Shown in pieces: positions 51,452-60,208 of a DNA stretch of 64,000 nucleotides. Location: contig JACQZE010000005.1 in NCBI GenBank assembly GCA_016207885.1, positions 1 through 64,000 of the forward strand. The letters run 5' to 3'. The notes beneath the pieces are model-generated. The model did not search any database, was not told the DNA's origin, and saw only the letters and a list, made by a program, of their open reading frames with translations. The translations under genes and the position numbers were made by a program. Positions within the stretch are counted from its first letter, which is position 1. The number at the start of each line of letters is the position of its first letter. The stretch is from Nitrospirota bacterium (lineage in GTDB: Bacteria > Nitrospirota > Thermodesulfovibrionia > UBA6902).

Positions 51452-51627
51452 TTTTTAGAGAGCCTTTCAACAACATCTTTGTGTGACAATGTCCGCCCTT
51501 CCTTAATATCTGTTTCACCTGCATCAATTTTCTGCAGAAGATAGATGCGATACATAAAATCATCAACATCAACTTTGTCAGGCATGTCTTTTAAAAGGAC
51601 TTCCAGCTTTGATTTCAAAATCTCCAT
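51439..51627 (-). CDS. Antitoxin of the ParE/RelE module
   Basis: A 62-residue helical, charged protein (KVDVDDFMYRIYLLQKIDAG, LSHKDVVERLSKKCQN) upstream of and overlapping the toxin gene, the usual antitoxin-first order. It resembles the short addiction-module proteins with a C-terminal toxin-binding helix. Ribosome site AAGGGGG 7 bases upstream. Confidence 0.8.
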   Translation of the reverse strand: MEILKSKLEVLLKDMPDKVDVDDFMYRIYLLQKIDAGETDIKEGRTLSHKDVVERLSKKCQN

Positions 51628-51650
51628 TATATACCCCCTTGTAATTAGAA

Positions 51651-52739
51651 CTACTTCTTCTTTGTCTCGATCGCTTTCAGGAGTGATTCAAAAGATTTCT
51701 GAAACGCGACAACCCCGTCATCAAGAAGTTTAAGGCATATATCATTTATATCAATGCCATCCGCTTTGAGTGTATCAATCGTGTTTTCGGCGCCGGCAAC
51801 ATCCTTGCTCAGGGATTCCTCTATTATGCCGTGATCCAGAAACGCATTGAATGTATTGTCAGGCAGGGTATTGACTGTAGGATTTCCGATAAGTTCTGTC
51901 ACATATTTTATATCGCTGTATGAAGCGTCCTTTGAGCCTGTCGAACCCCATAAGACCCTCTGCATATTTGCGCCATTTGCCTTGAGCTCGCTGAAGCCGG
52001 CTCCTGAGAATATCTCTCCGTATTTACTGAAGATCAGCTTTGAATTTGAGACCGCTGCTTTGCCTCTTAATGCTTTCAGTTTTTCTTCAGATTTTTCATC
52101 TATGAGCTTATCAATAGCGGTATCTATCCTGCTCACAAATACGCTTGCGACAGAATGGACATGTTTCAGGTTTCCGCCTTTTTTTGATAAACGTTTCAGG
52201 CCTTCTATATACGCGTTCGCGGTCTTTATATACTGGCTCATAGAAAATATAAGCGTGACATTGACATTGATGCCGTCGCCTAAAAGTTCTGAAACAGCTT
52301 CGAACCCCGCGTCAGTAGCGGGAACCTTCAGCATCAGGTTAGGCCGGTTAACTTTTTTATAAAGCCTTCTGCCCTCTTTAATTGTTTCATCTGTCTGCAT
52401 AGCAAGGTCAGGGTTTATCTCAAGGCTGACATAACCATCAAGCCCGTTCGTCCTTTCATAGACAGGCTTAAACAGGTCTGCCGCGTCCTGCACATCCCTT
52501 ATTGTGAGTTCGTCATATATCTCAAAAGTCGAGAGCCCTTTCGCATTCAGATCCCTCATGGCAGCGTCATAATCATTGCTTGAGCTTATTGACTTGTCAA
52601 AGATACTTGGGTTGGAGGTCATTCCCCTCAGGCCCTTATTTATCTCCTGCTGAAGCCTGCCGCTCTCGATCATCGAACGGCTGATATTATCAAGCCATAT
52701 GCTCTGTCCGATTTTTGCCAGTTCATCAAGTTTATTCAC
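51651..52739 (-). CDS. tal: Transaldolase
   Basis: A 362-residue transaldolase of the longer type: LDELAKIGQSIWLDNISRSM, GMTSNPSIFDKSISSSNDYD, the Schiff-base lysine region NLMLKVPATDAGFEA, and VLWGSTGSKDASYSDIKYV. A longer frame starts at 52841 inside gnd, but similarity begins at the GTG at 52739 (VNKLDELAKIG), which has AAAGGGG upstream. It carries out sedoheptulose 7-phosphate/glyceraldehyde 3-phosphate transfer. Confidence 0.93.
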   Translation of the reverse strand: MNKLDELAKIGQSIWLDNISRSMIESGRLQQEINKGLRGMTSNPSIFDKSISSSNDYDAAMRDLNAKGLSTFEIYDELTIRDVQDAADLFKPVYERTNGLDGYVSLEINPDLAMQTDETIKEGRRLYKKVNRPNLMLKVPATDAGFEAVSELLGDGINVNVTLIFSMSQYIKTANAYIEGLKRLSKKGGNLKHVHSVASVFVSRIDTAIDKLIDEKSEEKLKALRGKAAVSNSKLIFSKYGEIFSGAGFSELKANGANMQRVLWGSTGSKDASYSDIKYVTELIGNPTVNTLPDNTFNAFLDHGIIEESLSKDVAGAENTIDTLKADGIDINDICLKLLDDGVVAFQKSFESLLKAIETKKK

Positions 52740-52764
52740 AGATGTATTTCCCCTTTTCTTTATT

Positions 52765-53667
52765 TTAAGTATTCTTCTTAACAGCATGCCCGCCAAACTC
52801 ATTACGCAGCGCGGCGATGACCTTTGCGCTGAAAGAGTCATCCTGCCTTGAGCGGAAGCGTTCCAGCAATGACAAGGTTATAAGCGGAGCGGGTACGTCC
52901 TGTTCGATCGCCTCGGCAACTGTCCATCGCCCCTCTCCTGAATCTTCGACATAACCTTTTATCGAATCGAGCTTCGGGTCTTTATCAAAAGCATATCCCG
53001 CAAGTTCCAGAAGCCAGGACTCTATAACGCTCCCGTGATTCCATAGTTCGGATATCTGCTTAAGGTCGAGATCAAAGTCCTTTTTCGCCTTTAATATCTC
53101 AAAACCCTCGGCATAACTCTGAAGCATCGCGTATTCAATTCCGTTATGTATCATCTTTACGAAATGCCCGGCGCCATTAGGGCCGACATGGGCATAACCG
53201 TCTTTCGGCGCAAGCGTCTTAAGAATCGGCTCGACTCTCTCAAACACCTCTCTCTTTCCGCCGATCATCATGCAGTAGCCGCGCTTCAGCCCCCATATGC
53301 CGCCGCTTGTGCCGATATCCAGAAAATAGATTCCCTGCTCCTTGAACATCTCAGCTCTTTTAACAGAGTCTTTGTAAAAAGAGTTTCCGCCGTCAATGAG
53401 TATGTCGCCTTCTTTTAGGAATGAGGTAGTCTCTTTTATGATCTCGTCTGTGGCTGCGCCTGCGGGAACCATGAGCCAGACGATGCGCGGGGATTGGAGT
53501 TTATTGACAAGGCTCTCAATGGAATCAGACGCAATCGCGCCCAATGCTTCAGCCTGCTTTACCTTTTCAGGAGTGCGGTTATAAACAATGGCCTCGTGCC
53601 CGCCGTCAAGCAGGCGCTGAACCATATTTATACCCATCCTGCCGAGGCCTATAAAACCTATCTGCAT
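52765..53667 (-). CDS. gnd: 6-phosphogluconate dehydrogenase, decarboxylating (short form)
   Basis: A 300-residue enzyme of the short (YqeC/GndA-like) form. N-terminal Rossmann motif MQIGFIGLGRMGINMVQRLL, FLDIGTSGGIWGLKRGYCMM (substrate loop), and GAGHFVKMIHNGIEYAMLQS with the catalytic lysine. It makes ribulose 5-phosphate. With pgl it forms the oxidative branch, tkt and tal the other; no zwf gene is in the window. Confidence 0.93.
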   Translation of the reverse strand: MQIGFIGLGRMGINMVQRLLDGGHEAIVYNRTPEKVKQAEALGAIASDSIESLVNKLQSPRIVWLMVPAGAATDEIIKETTSFLKEGDILIDGGNSFYKDSVKRAEMFKEQGIYFLDIGTSGGIWGLKRGYCMMIGGKREVFERVEPILKTLAPKDGYAHVGPNGAGHFVKMIHNGIEYAMLQSYAEGFEILKAKKDFDLDLKQISELWNHGSVIESWLLELAGYAFDKDPKLDSIKGYVEDSGEGRWTVAEAIEQDVPAPLITLSLLERFRSRQDDSFSAKVIAALRNEFGGHAVKKNT

Positions 53668-53790
53668 CCCTTCTCCTTAACTGGATATATGACAGATATA
53701 TCCCGGAAAATATTCATCCTATTATAAACGGAAAGGTAATTAAAATAATAATGGGTTAATGATAGACAGCCTTTTGAGACATCGCCTAAC

Positions 53791-55863
53791 TCACATCCTT
53801 AGATCATCCAGAAACTCTGATGGTTCGCCGCCGCTTGTAATCAGCAGATGGTCCCGTGCGCGAGTGCAAGCGACATACAAAAGGTGCCTTTCGGTGTCGT
53901 AGACTTCCTGAAGATCAGCGTCGTCAGTTACCGTTTCAATGCGGGACTGAAGTGGGATAATCTCGTCATCGCATGCCATAACAACAACGGCGCGAAACTC
54001 CAACCCCTTTGCGAGGTGCATGGTGCTGATAGACACGCAACCAATTGTTGTTTCAACATTCTCATCAAGCACTTTAAAGGAAAGCCCCGCCTGTTCAACA
54101 GCAGCACGGGCGCGGTCAAGTTCTGCCTCTGATCGTACAAACAAACCGATTTCATGGGGCTTGAGTCCCTCGTCGATTCGATTTGCAAGCCATTGCCCGA
54201 CTGTTTCAATTTCCTTGTCCGCAGTGTCCAATACCATTATGGCCGGCTCAGTGCCGTTAAATACTGATACAGTGCCACGCCGCTCTTCGGTATTGCCGTC
54301 AACATCAGACAATTCCGGCCCCAATAATTTATCAGCCCGCATTCTGATCTGATGAGAAGTCCTGTAATTGATGCGCAGGTTCCTGGAGCGGCCTCGAATA
54401 TCAACACCAAGCGTCTTCCATGAGAAAGGCTGCTGGAAGATCCTTTGTCCAAGGTCACCGGCAAAGAATAGGCTGTTTTGCCGTCCTGCGCCCAGCGCAG
54501 CGAGAAATCGCAATTGGGACACATTAATGTCCTGCGCCTCGTCCACAACGGTGAAGTCGAATGGTGGATGTTTACTGTCAGCAAGACGTGTCGCCAGTTT
54601 GCTGAACATGCCGAAATACGTAACAAGATTGCGGCTTATGAGTTGAGACCTAACTTGATCGAAGATTGACCAGAGCTGTTGGCGCTTCTGTTCCGGCAAT
54701 CTGGTCTTTCGTCCCAGACGCGTTACGTCACGATACGCTTCCCATGTATCCAACTGCCACGCATCTACCACCTGCTCCCACTCAGTCCGCAAGAAGTGAA
54801 GGCTGAACTTGTGCCCGGTGACAGCGTCAGCAGCCTCAGCAAGCAGCTTGTCCATAACAGACTTTGATACTATCTGTGGCCGACCGAAATTCAATTCATA
54901 GAGCCGACGGCCGATTGCATTCATGGCATGCACCTCCAGCCGGTCGCCAAGACGGGGTTCATTGCCAATCAATCGTCTCAGTTTTGTTCTCAATGCACTC
55001 GCCAACGTATCGGAAAATGTAGTAAGCAGTACCCGTGCATCAGGGTTGGATCGTGTAAGAAAGACTGCCCGGTGCAAAGCGACAATTGTTTTGCCGGTGC
55101 CTGCCGATCCCGAGACCCGACAGGGGCCACTGTAATCACGTTCAACAAGCTGCTGTTGTGCCGGATGGAGAAATATTGTCCACTTCTCCCAGGGATAGTC
55201 GAGGGCGCGTTCCAGTTCTTCAACATTATTCATCACCCTGAACCTGCGCTGTGCGTCAGGATGATCAAAGGGACTGATCCCCGCTGTTACAGGTTGCTGA
55301 ATTTGCGGTGTTACACCAGTTGCCAGATCAAGCAGCGCCTCAGCCGCCTCGCCGGGCAGATGTTCTGCCAGAGTCAACAGAGAATCTTCATCAGCCTTTT
55401 GCACATCATCAATCCATTCTTCAGGCACGCCATAACCGAGCAATATATCTTGAGAGAGATGAGCAAACAAAGGCAGACTGGGAGGGGCCGGTTGTACCGC
55501 CTCCACGTATTTGGGAATGATGATCTCCTGCACAGTCTCCCGAATTTCCACTAATTGTGCCGCTCCGGTCTTGGGGTGTATTTCCAGTTTGCGCTTTTCA
55601 GCCCAACGGTAAGCAGGGTCATGGTGATTCACATAGCAAAGTAGAAGACTTTCGCTGGTCTTATGGACAATTATCCTGAGATCACTGCTAACACGCACCG
55701 ACCAGAAGTTTTTGTCCTTTGCCTTGTCGAGCTTGTGGAACTGCATGCCCGGATTAGCCGGGTTCAGTTGCAGGTCAAAGGCAGTGGTTTTTACTGCCTT
55801 CTGCTCGTCACCGGTTAGTTTTGCGAGGCTGTCGGTAAATGTATCGGCTATGCGGAATTGCAT
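53791..55863 (-). CDS. UvrD/Rep-like SF1 helicase with N-terminal RelE-fold domain (defence operon)
   Basis: A 690-residue protein. Residues 1-95 look like a RelE/YoeB fold (TFTDSLAKLTGDEQKAVKTT, FWSVRVSSDLRIIVHKTSES, LCYVNHHDPAYRWAEKRKLE). Then follows an SF1 helicase: Walker A GSAGTGKTIVALHRAVFL near residue 250, DEAQDINVSQLRFLAAL (motif II), YRTSHQIR (motif IV), TMHLAKGLEFRAVVVMACDD (motif V) and YVACTRARDHLLITS (motif VI). It overlaps the methyltransferase gene by one base (TAATG). Last gene of the four-gene operon. Probable DNA translocase of an antiphage system. Confidence 0.88.
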   Translation of the reverse strand: MQFRIADTFTDSLAKLTGDEQKAVKTTAFDLQLNPANPGMQFHKLDKAKDKNFWSVRVSSDLRIIVHKTSESLLLCYVNHHDPAYRWAEKRKLEIHPKTGAAQLVEIRETVQEIIIPKYVEAVQPAPPSLPLFAHLSQDILLGYGVPEEWIDDVQKADEDSLLTLAEHLPGEAAEALLDLATGVTPQIQQPVTAGISPFDHPDAQRRFRVMNNVEELERALDYPWEKWTIFLHPAQQQLVERDYSGPCRVSGSAGTGKTIVALHRAVFLTRSNPDARVLLTTFSDTLASALRTKLRRLIGNEPRLGDRLEVHAMNAIGRRLYELNFGRPQIVSKSVMDKLLAEAADAVTGHKFSLHFLRTEWEQVVDAWQLDTWEAYRDVTRLGRKTRLPEQKRQQLWSIFDQVRSQLISRNLVTYFGMFSKLATRLADSKHPPFDFTVVDEAQDINVSQLRFLAALGAGRQNSLFFAGDLGQRIFQQPFSWKTLGVDIRGRSRNLRINYRTSHQIRMRADKLLGPELSDVDGNTEERRGTVSVFNGTEPAIMVLDTADKEIETVGQWLANRIDEGLKPHEIGLFVRSEAELDRARAAVEQAGLSFKVLDENVETTIGCVSISTMHLAKGLEFRAVVVMACDDEIIPLQSRIETVTDDADLQEVYDTERHLLYVACTRARDHLLITSGGEPSEFLDDLRM

Positions 55864-58676
55864 TATTCCACCCTAAAAACCTTCATCACCTCATCCCCAA
55901 GATGATTAATCACCTTCACCGCAATCCGCCCGGTCTTGGGTTTATCAAATGGACGAGATATATCTTTGTTCAATGTCGCCCATGTATCTTCATTAATCTC
56001 GGCTTTGAGTGTTGTCTTGAGAGCTTTATAAGGATCGTTTGCACCCAGGAAGTAGGCGTGTCTTACGAAGAAGCTTTCTTCGTTGTAATCGGAATCAATA
56101 AACCAGCAGGCTATTCCCTCAGCGCCGTCGCTGCGGACTTCGCCTGTATTTGGATGGAAGACATCAACGCCGTTTACCTTGACCTTAATCTGTCCGTCTT
56201 CGGCATCAAGAATATCTATGTCAGGCTCACCGAAGATGACGAACAGGTTCCCCTTGCCGGTGTTTTTAAGATCATCTGCCATATGCAAGTCTGCGTTCAT
56301 ACGCGCCTTCAGCACCGGAATGCGGCCAAGCTTGTTGAATTCCGAAGAGTGAGCATCGTAGTTAAAGGCGCAGGTAATGAGCACATCGAATCCAGCATCA
56401 CCAGCCTCACGAGCGGCGGCGACCAGATCAGGACGTGAGACTGTGCCGAATTCGGGGCCGATGAAAATAGCTGCTCGCTTTTCCCCTTCACTCTTCTTAC
56501 TTCTCTCTTCACCCTTTTCTTCGTATCGTCCTTCAGCGCAGACCAGATCGCCAGGCCAAGGTGTCAATGATGTAAAGGTGATCTTGTCTTCCTTATGTGC
56601 TTGCTGTACTCCGGCGGTCTTAAGATTTTCCAGGATCATCTGCACGAAGTCATGTTCTCCGCCGTAGCCGTCCTTTGCTTCTGATACGATATCAATCAAC
56701 TCATCATCAGCACCTACAGTCAGCACGCGATGAGGGGAAAGACTTTCAACTGTGAATGGCCCGGCAACTCGAACCTTCTTCTTATCGTCATATGGTTTAT
56801 CGTAAAGATACTCGAACTCTGCCTTGGCAGCGATAGATGCATCTATCTCCTTCTGTCGGGCAATCCGCTGTTCCCACCACTGGGCGTGTAGCTTCTTTGT
56901 CTTGTCCGGCCACTTGTCATCAGCATCGCGGGGAATTTCCCATTCTTCCCATTTCTTGTTCAGAGCCTTGTTGAGTTGATCACGCAGCGGCTCCAAAGTT
57001 TCCTGATATTTCTCCCATATGACATCAATTTCTGTATTGTTGGCTATAGACTTCAGAGTGATATGCGGCACACGCTCATAAACGAAGCCATGCCGGATAT
57101 CACCACGCGTTGGTTGGCTTGATGGCATTGAGCGAGTGAATTCAGCTTCCTTGCGCTGACCATAAGGTGAGTCGGCAAGCAAATAATAGGGATAGCGAGC
57201 GCCCATGATACGGGCACGGGCAAGCGCAAGAGAAACGCGAGATGTATCAATGGTTATCCAGCGTCGGCCCCATTGTTCGGCAACATAGCTGGTGGTTCCA
57301 GAGCCACAGGTAGGGTCGAGCACGAGATCGCCGGGGTCGGTGGCCATGAGAAGGCAACGTTGAACGACTTTAGTGGTTGTTTGGACAACGTACACTTTCG
57401 GATCATTGAACCCGCCGGACTGCGTGTCCAGCCAAATGTTGTCGAGGGTCTTGGCTGAAAATGAATCCCAGTAAAGCCGGTGATATATCGTCTTGCCAAC
57501 ATTCAGAAGTTTTCCGGACCGTCCGACACGGTGCATCCCTTCGACATTACTCTTCCAATGTGAGTTTGCACTGGGAAAGAACGCGTCCCCTTCAAATACA
57601 ACTTTCTGATCTGTTTTACTTGCGCCGTCTGACTGAAGCGGTCCGTATCGAAACACTCGCACATTTTCAGGCAACGGATGTTGTCTCGTCCGCTCGCCGG
57701 GAGTCATTCTCCGAAAGCTGCCGTCAGGAAATTCCAATAGAACGTAGTTTGGATCATCGATTGGCGGTTCCGGAATAAGCATGTTGATAGGTCGATACTT
57801 CAGTGACGACACAGAGCGCGCATACCATAGCACATGGTCCAGGATATTGCCGATCTTAGATTGAGAAAATCCGCCCGTCTTCTGAATTGAAATCTGTGAC
57901 ACAAAATTCTCCTCCCCAAACACCTCATCCATCACCGCCCTCACCCGATGAACATTCTCATCCCCAATCTGCACAAAGATCGACCCCGAGTCAGTCAACA
58001 AATCCCGCGCCACGGTCAACCTATCACGCAAATAAGTCAGATACGAATGAATCCCATCCCGCCACGTATCACGAAAAGCCTTTACCTGCTCCGGTTCACG
58101 GGTTATATGATCAACGTTCCCGTCCTTCACATCCCGGCTGGTGGTTGACCACTGAAAATTGGAATTAAACTTAATCCCATAAGGCGGATCAAAATAAATC
58201 ATCTGCACCTTGCCGCGCAGTCCTTCACGCTCAGCCAGTGACGCCATGACCTGTAGGCTATCGCCAAGTATCATCCGATTGGCCCAGTGCGCATCGTGCT
58301 GATAAAACTCTGTCTTTGCGCTCTCACTTGGGAGACCGTTGAAGTCAGCGAAGAGATCAATCTGAGGCTCGGCGGACTTTGCGTCCGACTTACTGCGCTT
58401 TATCAGATCATCTATCAGTACCTTCGGCTGTACCTTCTCCTGAATATAAAGCGGAGGAGCATGGACCACCAGATCAGACCAGTCCTGCTCATCCTTGCCG
58501 CGCCAGACTAACTGTGGGTCAAGGTCGCGGTTACGCCGCTCATAAGCCACACGGATAGGATTTTTCTCCGCATCGTACATGATCGACTGATGTTCTGCTG
58601 ATGGGATGTTCTTACGGCTCGCCTCTTCGTGCTTGAGAGTTTCGACAGTCAGTTTGTTTGTTTTCTTTTTTGCCAT
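55863..58676 (-). CDS. Adenine-specific DNA methyltransferase, type III-like (Mod)
   Basis: The 937-residue protein has motif IV YFDPPYGIKF (DPPY at 163-166) before motif I LVLDPTCGSGTT (about 452-462), the beta-class order of type III Mod and related N6-adenine methylases. ILGDSLQVMASLAER precedes motif IV. A 450-residue C-terminal extension is unusual in length and may hold target recognition or partner contacts. Around residues 718-732 there is a Lys/Glu/Ser run (EEKGEERSKKSEGEKR) like a repeat insertion. Coupled to both neighbours by one-base overlaps. Confidence 0.9.
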   Translation of the reverse strand: MAKKKTNKLTVETLKHEEASRKNIPSAEHQSIMYDAEKNPIRVAYERRNRDLDPQLVWRGKDEQDWSDLVVHAPPLYIQEKVQPKVLIDDLIKRSKSDAKSAEPQIDLFADFNGLPSESAKTEFYQHDAHWANRMILGDSLQVMASLAEREGLRGKVQMIYFDPPYGIKFNSNFQWSTTSRDVKDGNVDHITREPEQVKAFRDTWRDGIHSYLTYLRDRLTVARDLLTDSGSIFVQIGDENVHRVRAVMDEVFGEENFVSQISIQKTGGFSQSKIGNILDHVLWYARSVSSLKYRPINMLIPEPPIDDPNYVLLEFPDGSFRRMTPGERTRQHPLPENVRVFRYGPLQSDGASKTDQKVVFEGDAFFPSANSHWKSNVEGMHRVGRSGKLLNVGKTIYHRLYWDSFSAKTLDNIWLDTQSGGFNDPKVYVVQTTTKVVQRCLLMATDPGDLVLDPTCGSGTTSYVAEQWGRRWITIDTSRVSLALARARIMGARYPYYLLADSPYGQRKEAEFTRSMPSSQPTRGDIRHGFVYERVPHITLKSIANNTEIDVIWEKYQETLEPLRDQLNKALNKKWEEWEIPRDADDKWPDKTKKLHAQWWEQRIARQKEIDASIAAKAEFEYLYDKPYDDKKKVRVAGPFTVESLSPHRVLTVGADDELIDIVSEAKDGYGGEHDFVQMILENLKTAGVQQAHKEDKITFTSLTPWPGDLVCAEGRYEEKGEERSKKSEGEKRAAIFIGPEFGTVSRPDLVAAAREAGDAGFDVLITCAFNYDAHSSEFNKLGRIPVLKARMNADLHMADDLKNTGKGNLFVIFGEPDIDILDAEDGQIKVKVNGVDVFHPNTGEVRSDGAEGIACWFIDSDYNEESFFVRHAYFLGANDPYKALKTTLKAEINEDTWATLNKDISRPFDKPKTGRIAVKVINHLGDEVMKVFRVE
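56479..56523. repeat. Repeat-like low-complexity segment inside the methyltransferase gene
   Basis: On the minus strand AAGGGTGAAGAGAGAAGTAA followed by GAAGAGTGAAGGGG: a purine-only, GTGAAGAG-like stretch of the type seen in small dispersed repeats; in frame. No second copy found in the window. Confidence 0.4.
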
Positions 58677-60208
58677 TATTTTTTACTCTCCAATAGTTTT
58701 CTGCCTTTGGCTGTCAAGCGATATTTCTGGAGGCGGCTGTTGGGCTTGTCGGGGATGGTCCTTTCGATAAGGGCCTTCTCCATGAGCAATCGAATAGCCT
58801 GATGAAGATAACGGTTTGGCTTGCTCCAACCGATTGCCATAGATAAATCCTTCATCCCAAGAGAGGGAGTTACCTGCAAAGCAGCAATGACTCGTGACTC
58901 TATCCCTGACTCTATCCCTGACTCTATCCCTGACTCTATCCCTGACTCTACCCCTGACTCTACCCCTGACTCTGGCTGTGACTCTGGCTGTGACCTTGCG
59001 CTGACTCGTTCCAGTACCTGGATAAACTGCCCGCCGTTCTGGCTAAATCGTGGTTCCTGTAGTCCCGCCTCTTTGCATAGCGCGATCATATCCAGTGTGC
59101 CGGAGCCTGCCTTTTCGATGTACTTTGTCAAATAAAGCGACTCGGCAATGAGTGGGTTTGCAGGTATGGACGGGTGAGGCTGTGAGAGGCTTTCCAGCGT
59201 CAAAGGAGGATGAAGCTCGCCGGGGTTCCAGACTTCCAGACGGTCGGCGAAAAGCATCACCTGCACACTGGCATTAGAGGTATAATCGCGGTGTGCTACT
59301 GCGTTAACAATGGCCTCGGCTACAGCCTCGCGCGGCAGCTCGTATTCCACCGGCGCCTGGGGGCCGAGTGCGCGAGTGCCGACAGTCCGGTTAATCTTGG
59401 ACATCACAAAGTCCAGCGCCTGATTTACAAGCTCAAATACTGTCCCCTTGTAAATATGGTATGACGGAATTGGTTTGCGGATTTCCGTCCCGTGAAAGTG
59501 CATACACTTGACCTCAGAAGACAACAAGAAGCGCTGCGGCTGTTTGCCAAACAGAAGGATGGCAGCATGGCTGGGACGGTCGCTGTCGAGGAGATTCAAA
59601 TGAGTTAACGCCTTAATGATCGAAGTTTTGGGACCAATCGGATAACCACGCTCGGCTTTGGCCCGGGCGAGAAAGTCGGCAAGCTTTGTGCGGGATATAT
59701 CTGTCAACGCAGCGCCTGCACAAGCTGCTGCATCAAATGGGCGTGTGCGCAGCCTCCCGCTTTGCTCCAGATAATCAACAAGGCTGGCATAAAGGTCAGC
59801 GATGAGTTCCGGCACTGCAGTGAAGCGGCGGCGGATCAATTGGTCTCCCGCCTTTGCAATCAGCGCTTTCATCTTTGGATGCCGCATGGTATCATCCGCG
59901 CCCTTAACGAAAATAAGCCGCACCTTACCATGGGTGGTTGCTTGATCGAACTCGCGCTCTGTAGGGGAAAGTCCCTTTTTATCTTCCTTTCCATATTCAT
60001 TTCCGAACAGACCTACATAAACGGTGGCACGCTCTACCTCGGAGAGATAGACTGAATCTGCCTGGCGATCACTTGCAGGCAGCTCCTCAAAAAGAAATAC
60101 GGTGAAGAAACGGCGCAACAGCGGGTCGTTACGAATGAAATCCGCTACGGCGCGGCGTTCATCGGCTAACTCCTTCTGCACACTGCTGATGAATACTCTA
60201 ATTTTCAT
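58676..60208 (-). CDS. DUF4062 / GHKL-ATPase / winged-helix protein of the defence operon
   Basis: A 510-residue protein. Residues 1-150 match DUF4062 (VFISSVQKELADERRAVADF, LSEVERATVYVGLFGNEYG), a TIR-like-fold candidate. The middle has ILLFGKQPQRFLLSSEVKCM as in the AlbA_2/divergent AAA_4 group, then a GHKL-type ATPase part (AVAEAIVNAVAHRDY, FADRLEVWNPGELHPPLTLE, KYIEKAGSGTLDMI). A Glu-Ser-Gly-Ile/Val linker (about 405-437) leads to a C-terminal winged helix (MKDLSMAIGWSKPNRYLHQA). It overlaps the Res gene by 11 bases and the methylase by one. Confidence 0.82.
   Translation of the reverse strand: MKIRVFISSVQKELADERRAVADFIRNDPLLRRFFTVFLFEELPASDRQADSVYLSEVERATVYVGLFGNEYGKEDKKGLSPTEREFDQATTHGKVRLIFVKGADDTMRHPKMKALIAKAGDQLIRRRFTAVPELIADLYASLVDYLEQSGRLRTRPFDAAACAGAALTDISRTKLADFLARAKAERGYPIGPKTSIIKALTHLNLLDSDRPSHAAILLFGKQPQRFLLSSEVKCMHFHGTEIRKPIPSYHIYKGTVFELVNQALDFVMSKINRTVGTRALGPQAPVEYELPREAVAEAIVNAVAHRDYTSNASVQVMLFADRLEVWNPGELHPPLTLESLSQPHPSIPANPLIAESLYLTKYIEKAGSGTLDMIALCKEAGLQEPRFSQNGGQFIQVLERVSARSQPESQPESGVESGVESGIESGIESGIESGIESRVIAALQVTPSLGMKDLSMAIGWSKPNRYLHQAIRLLMEKALIERTIPDKPNSRLQKYRLTAKGRKLLESKK
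58896..58991. repeat. Minisatellite: eight 12-base units inside the DUF4062 gene
   Basis: Four copies of GACTCTATCCCT, two of GACTCTACCCCT and two of GACTCTGGCTGT in a row. Each unit encodes four residues (ESGI, ESGV, ESQP), so copy-number change would alter linker length without shifting the frame. Confidence 0.95.

Noticed and set aside
51930-51955. GTTCGACAGGCTCA inside transaldolase as a dispersed repeat insertion
   Set aside because: It encodes the conserved WGSTGSK active-region motif of the family, so it is native sequence that only resembles the repeat.
54928-56438. Plus-strand frames of about 200 codons opposite the helicase and methylase genes
   Set aside because: No start signals or family motifs; the minus-strand proteins explain the region completely.
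58896-58991. CRISPR-like array
   Set aside because: Units of 12 bases without spacers, inside a coding sequence: a minisatellite. No CRISPR array or cas gene seen in the window.
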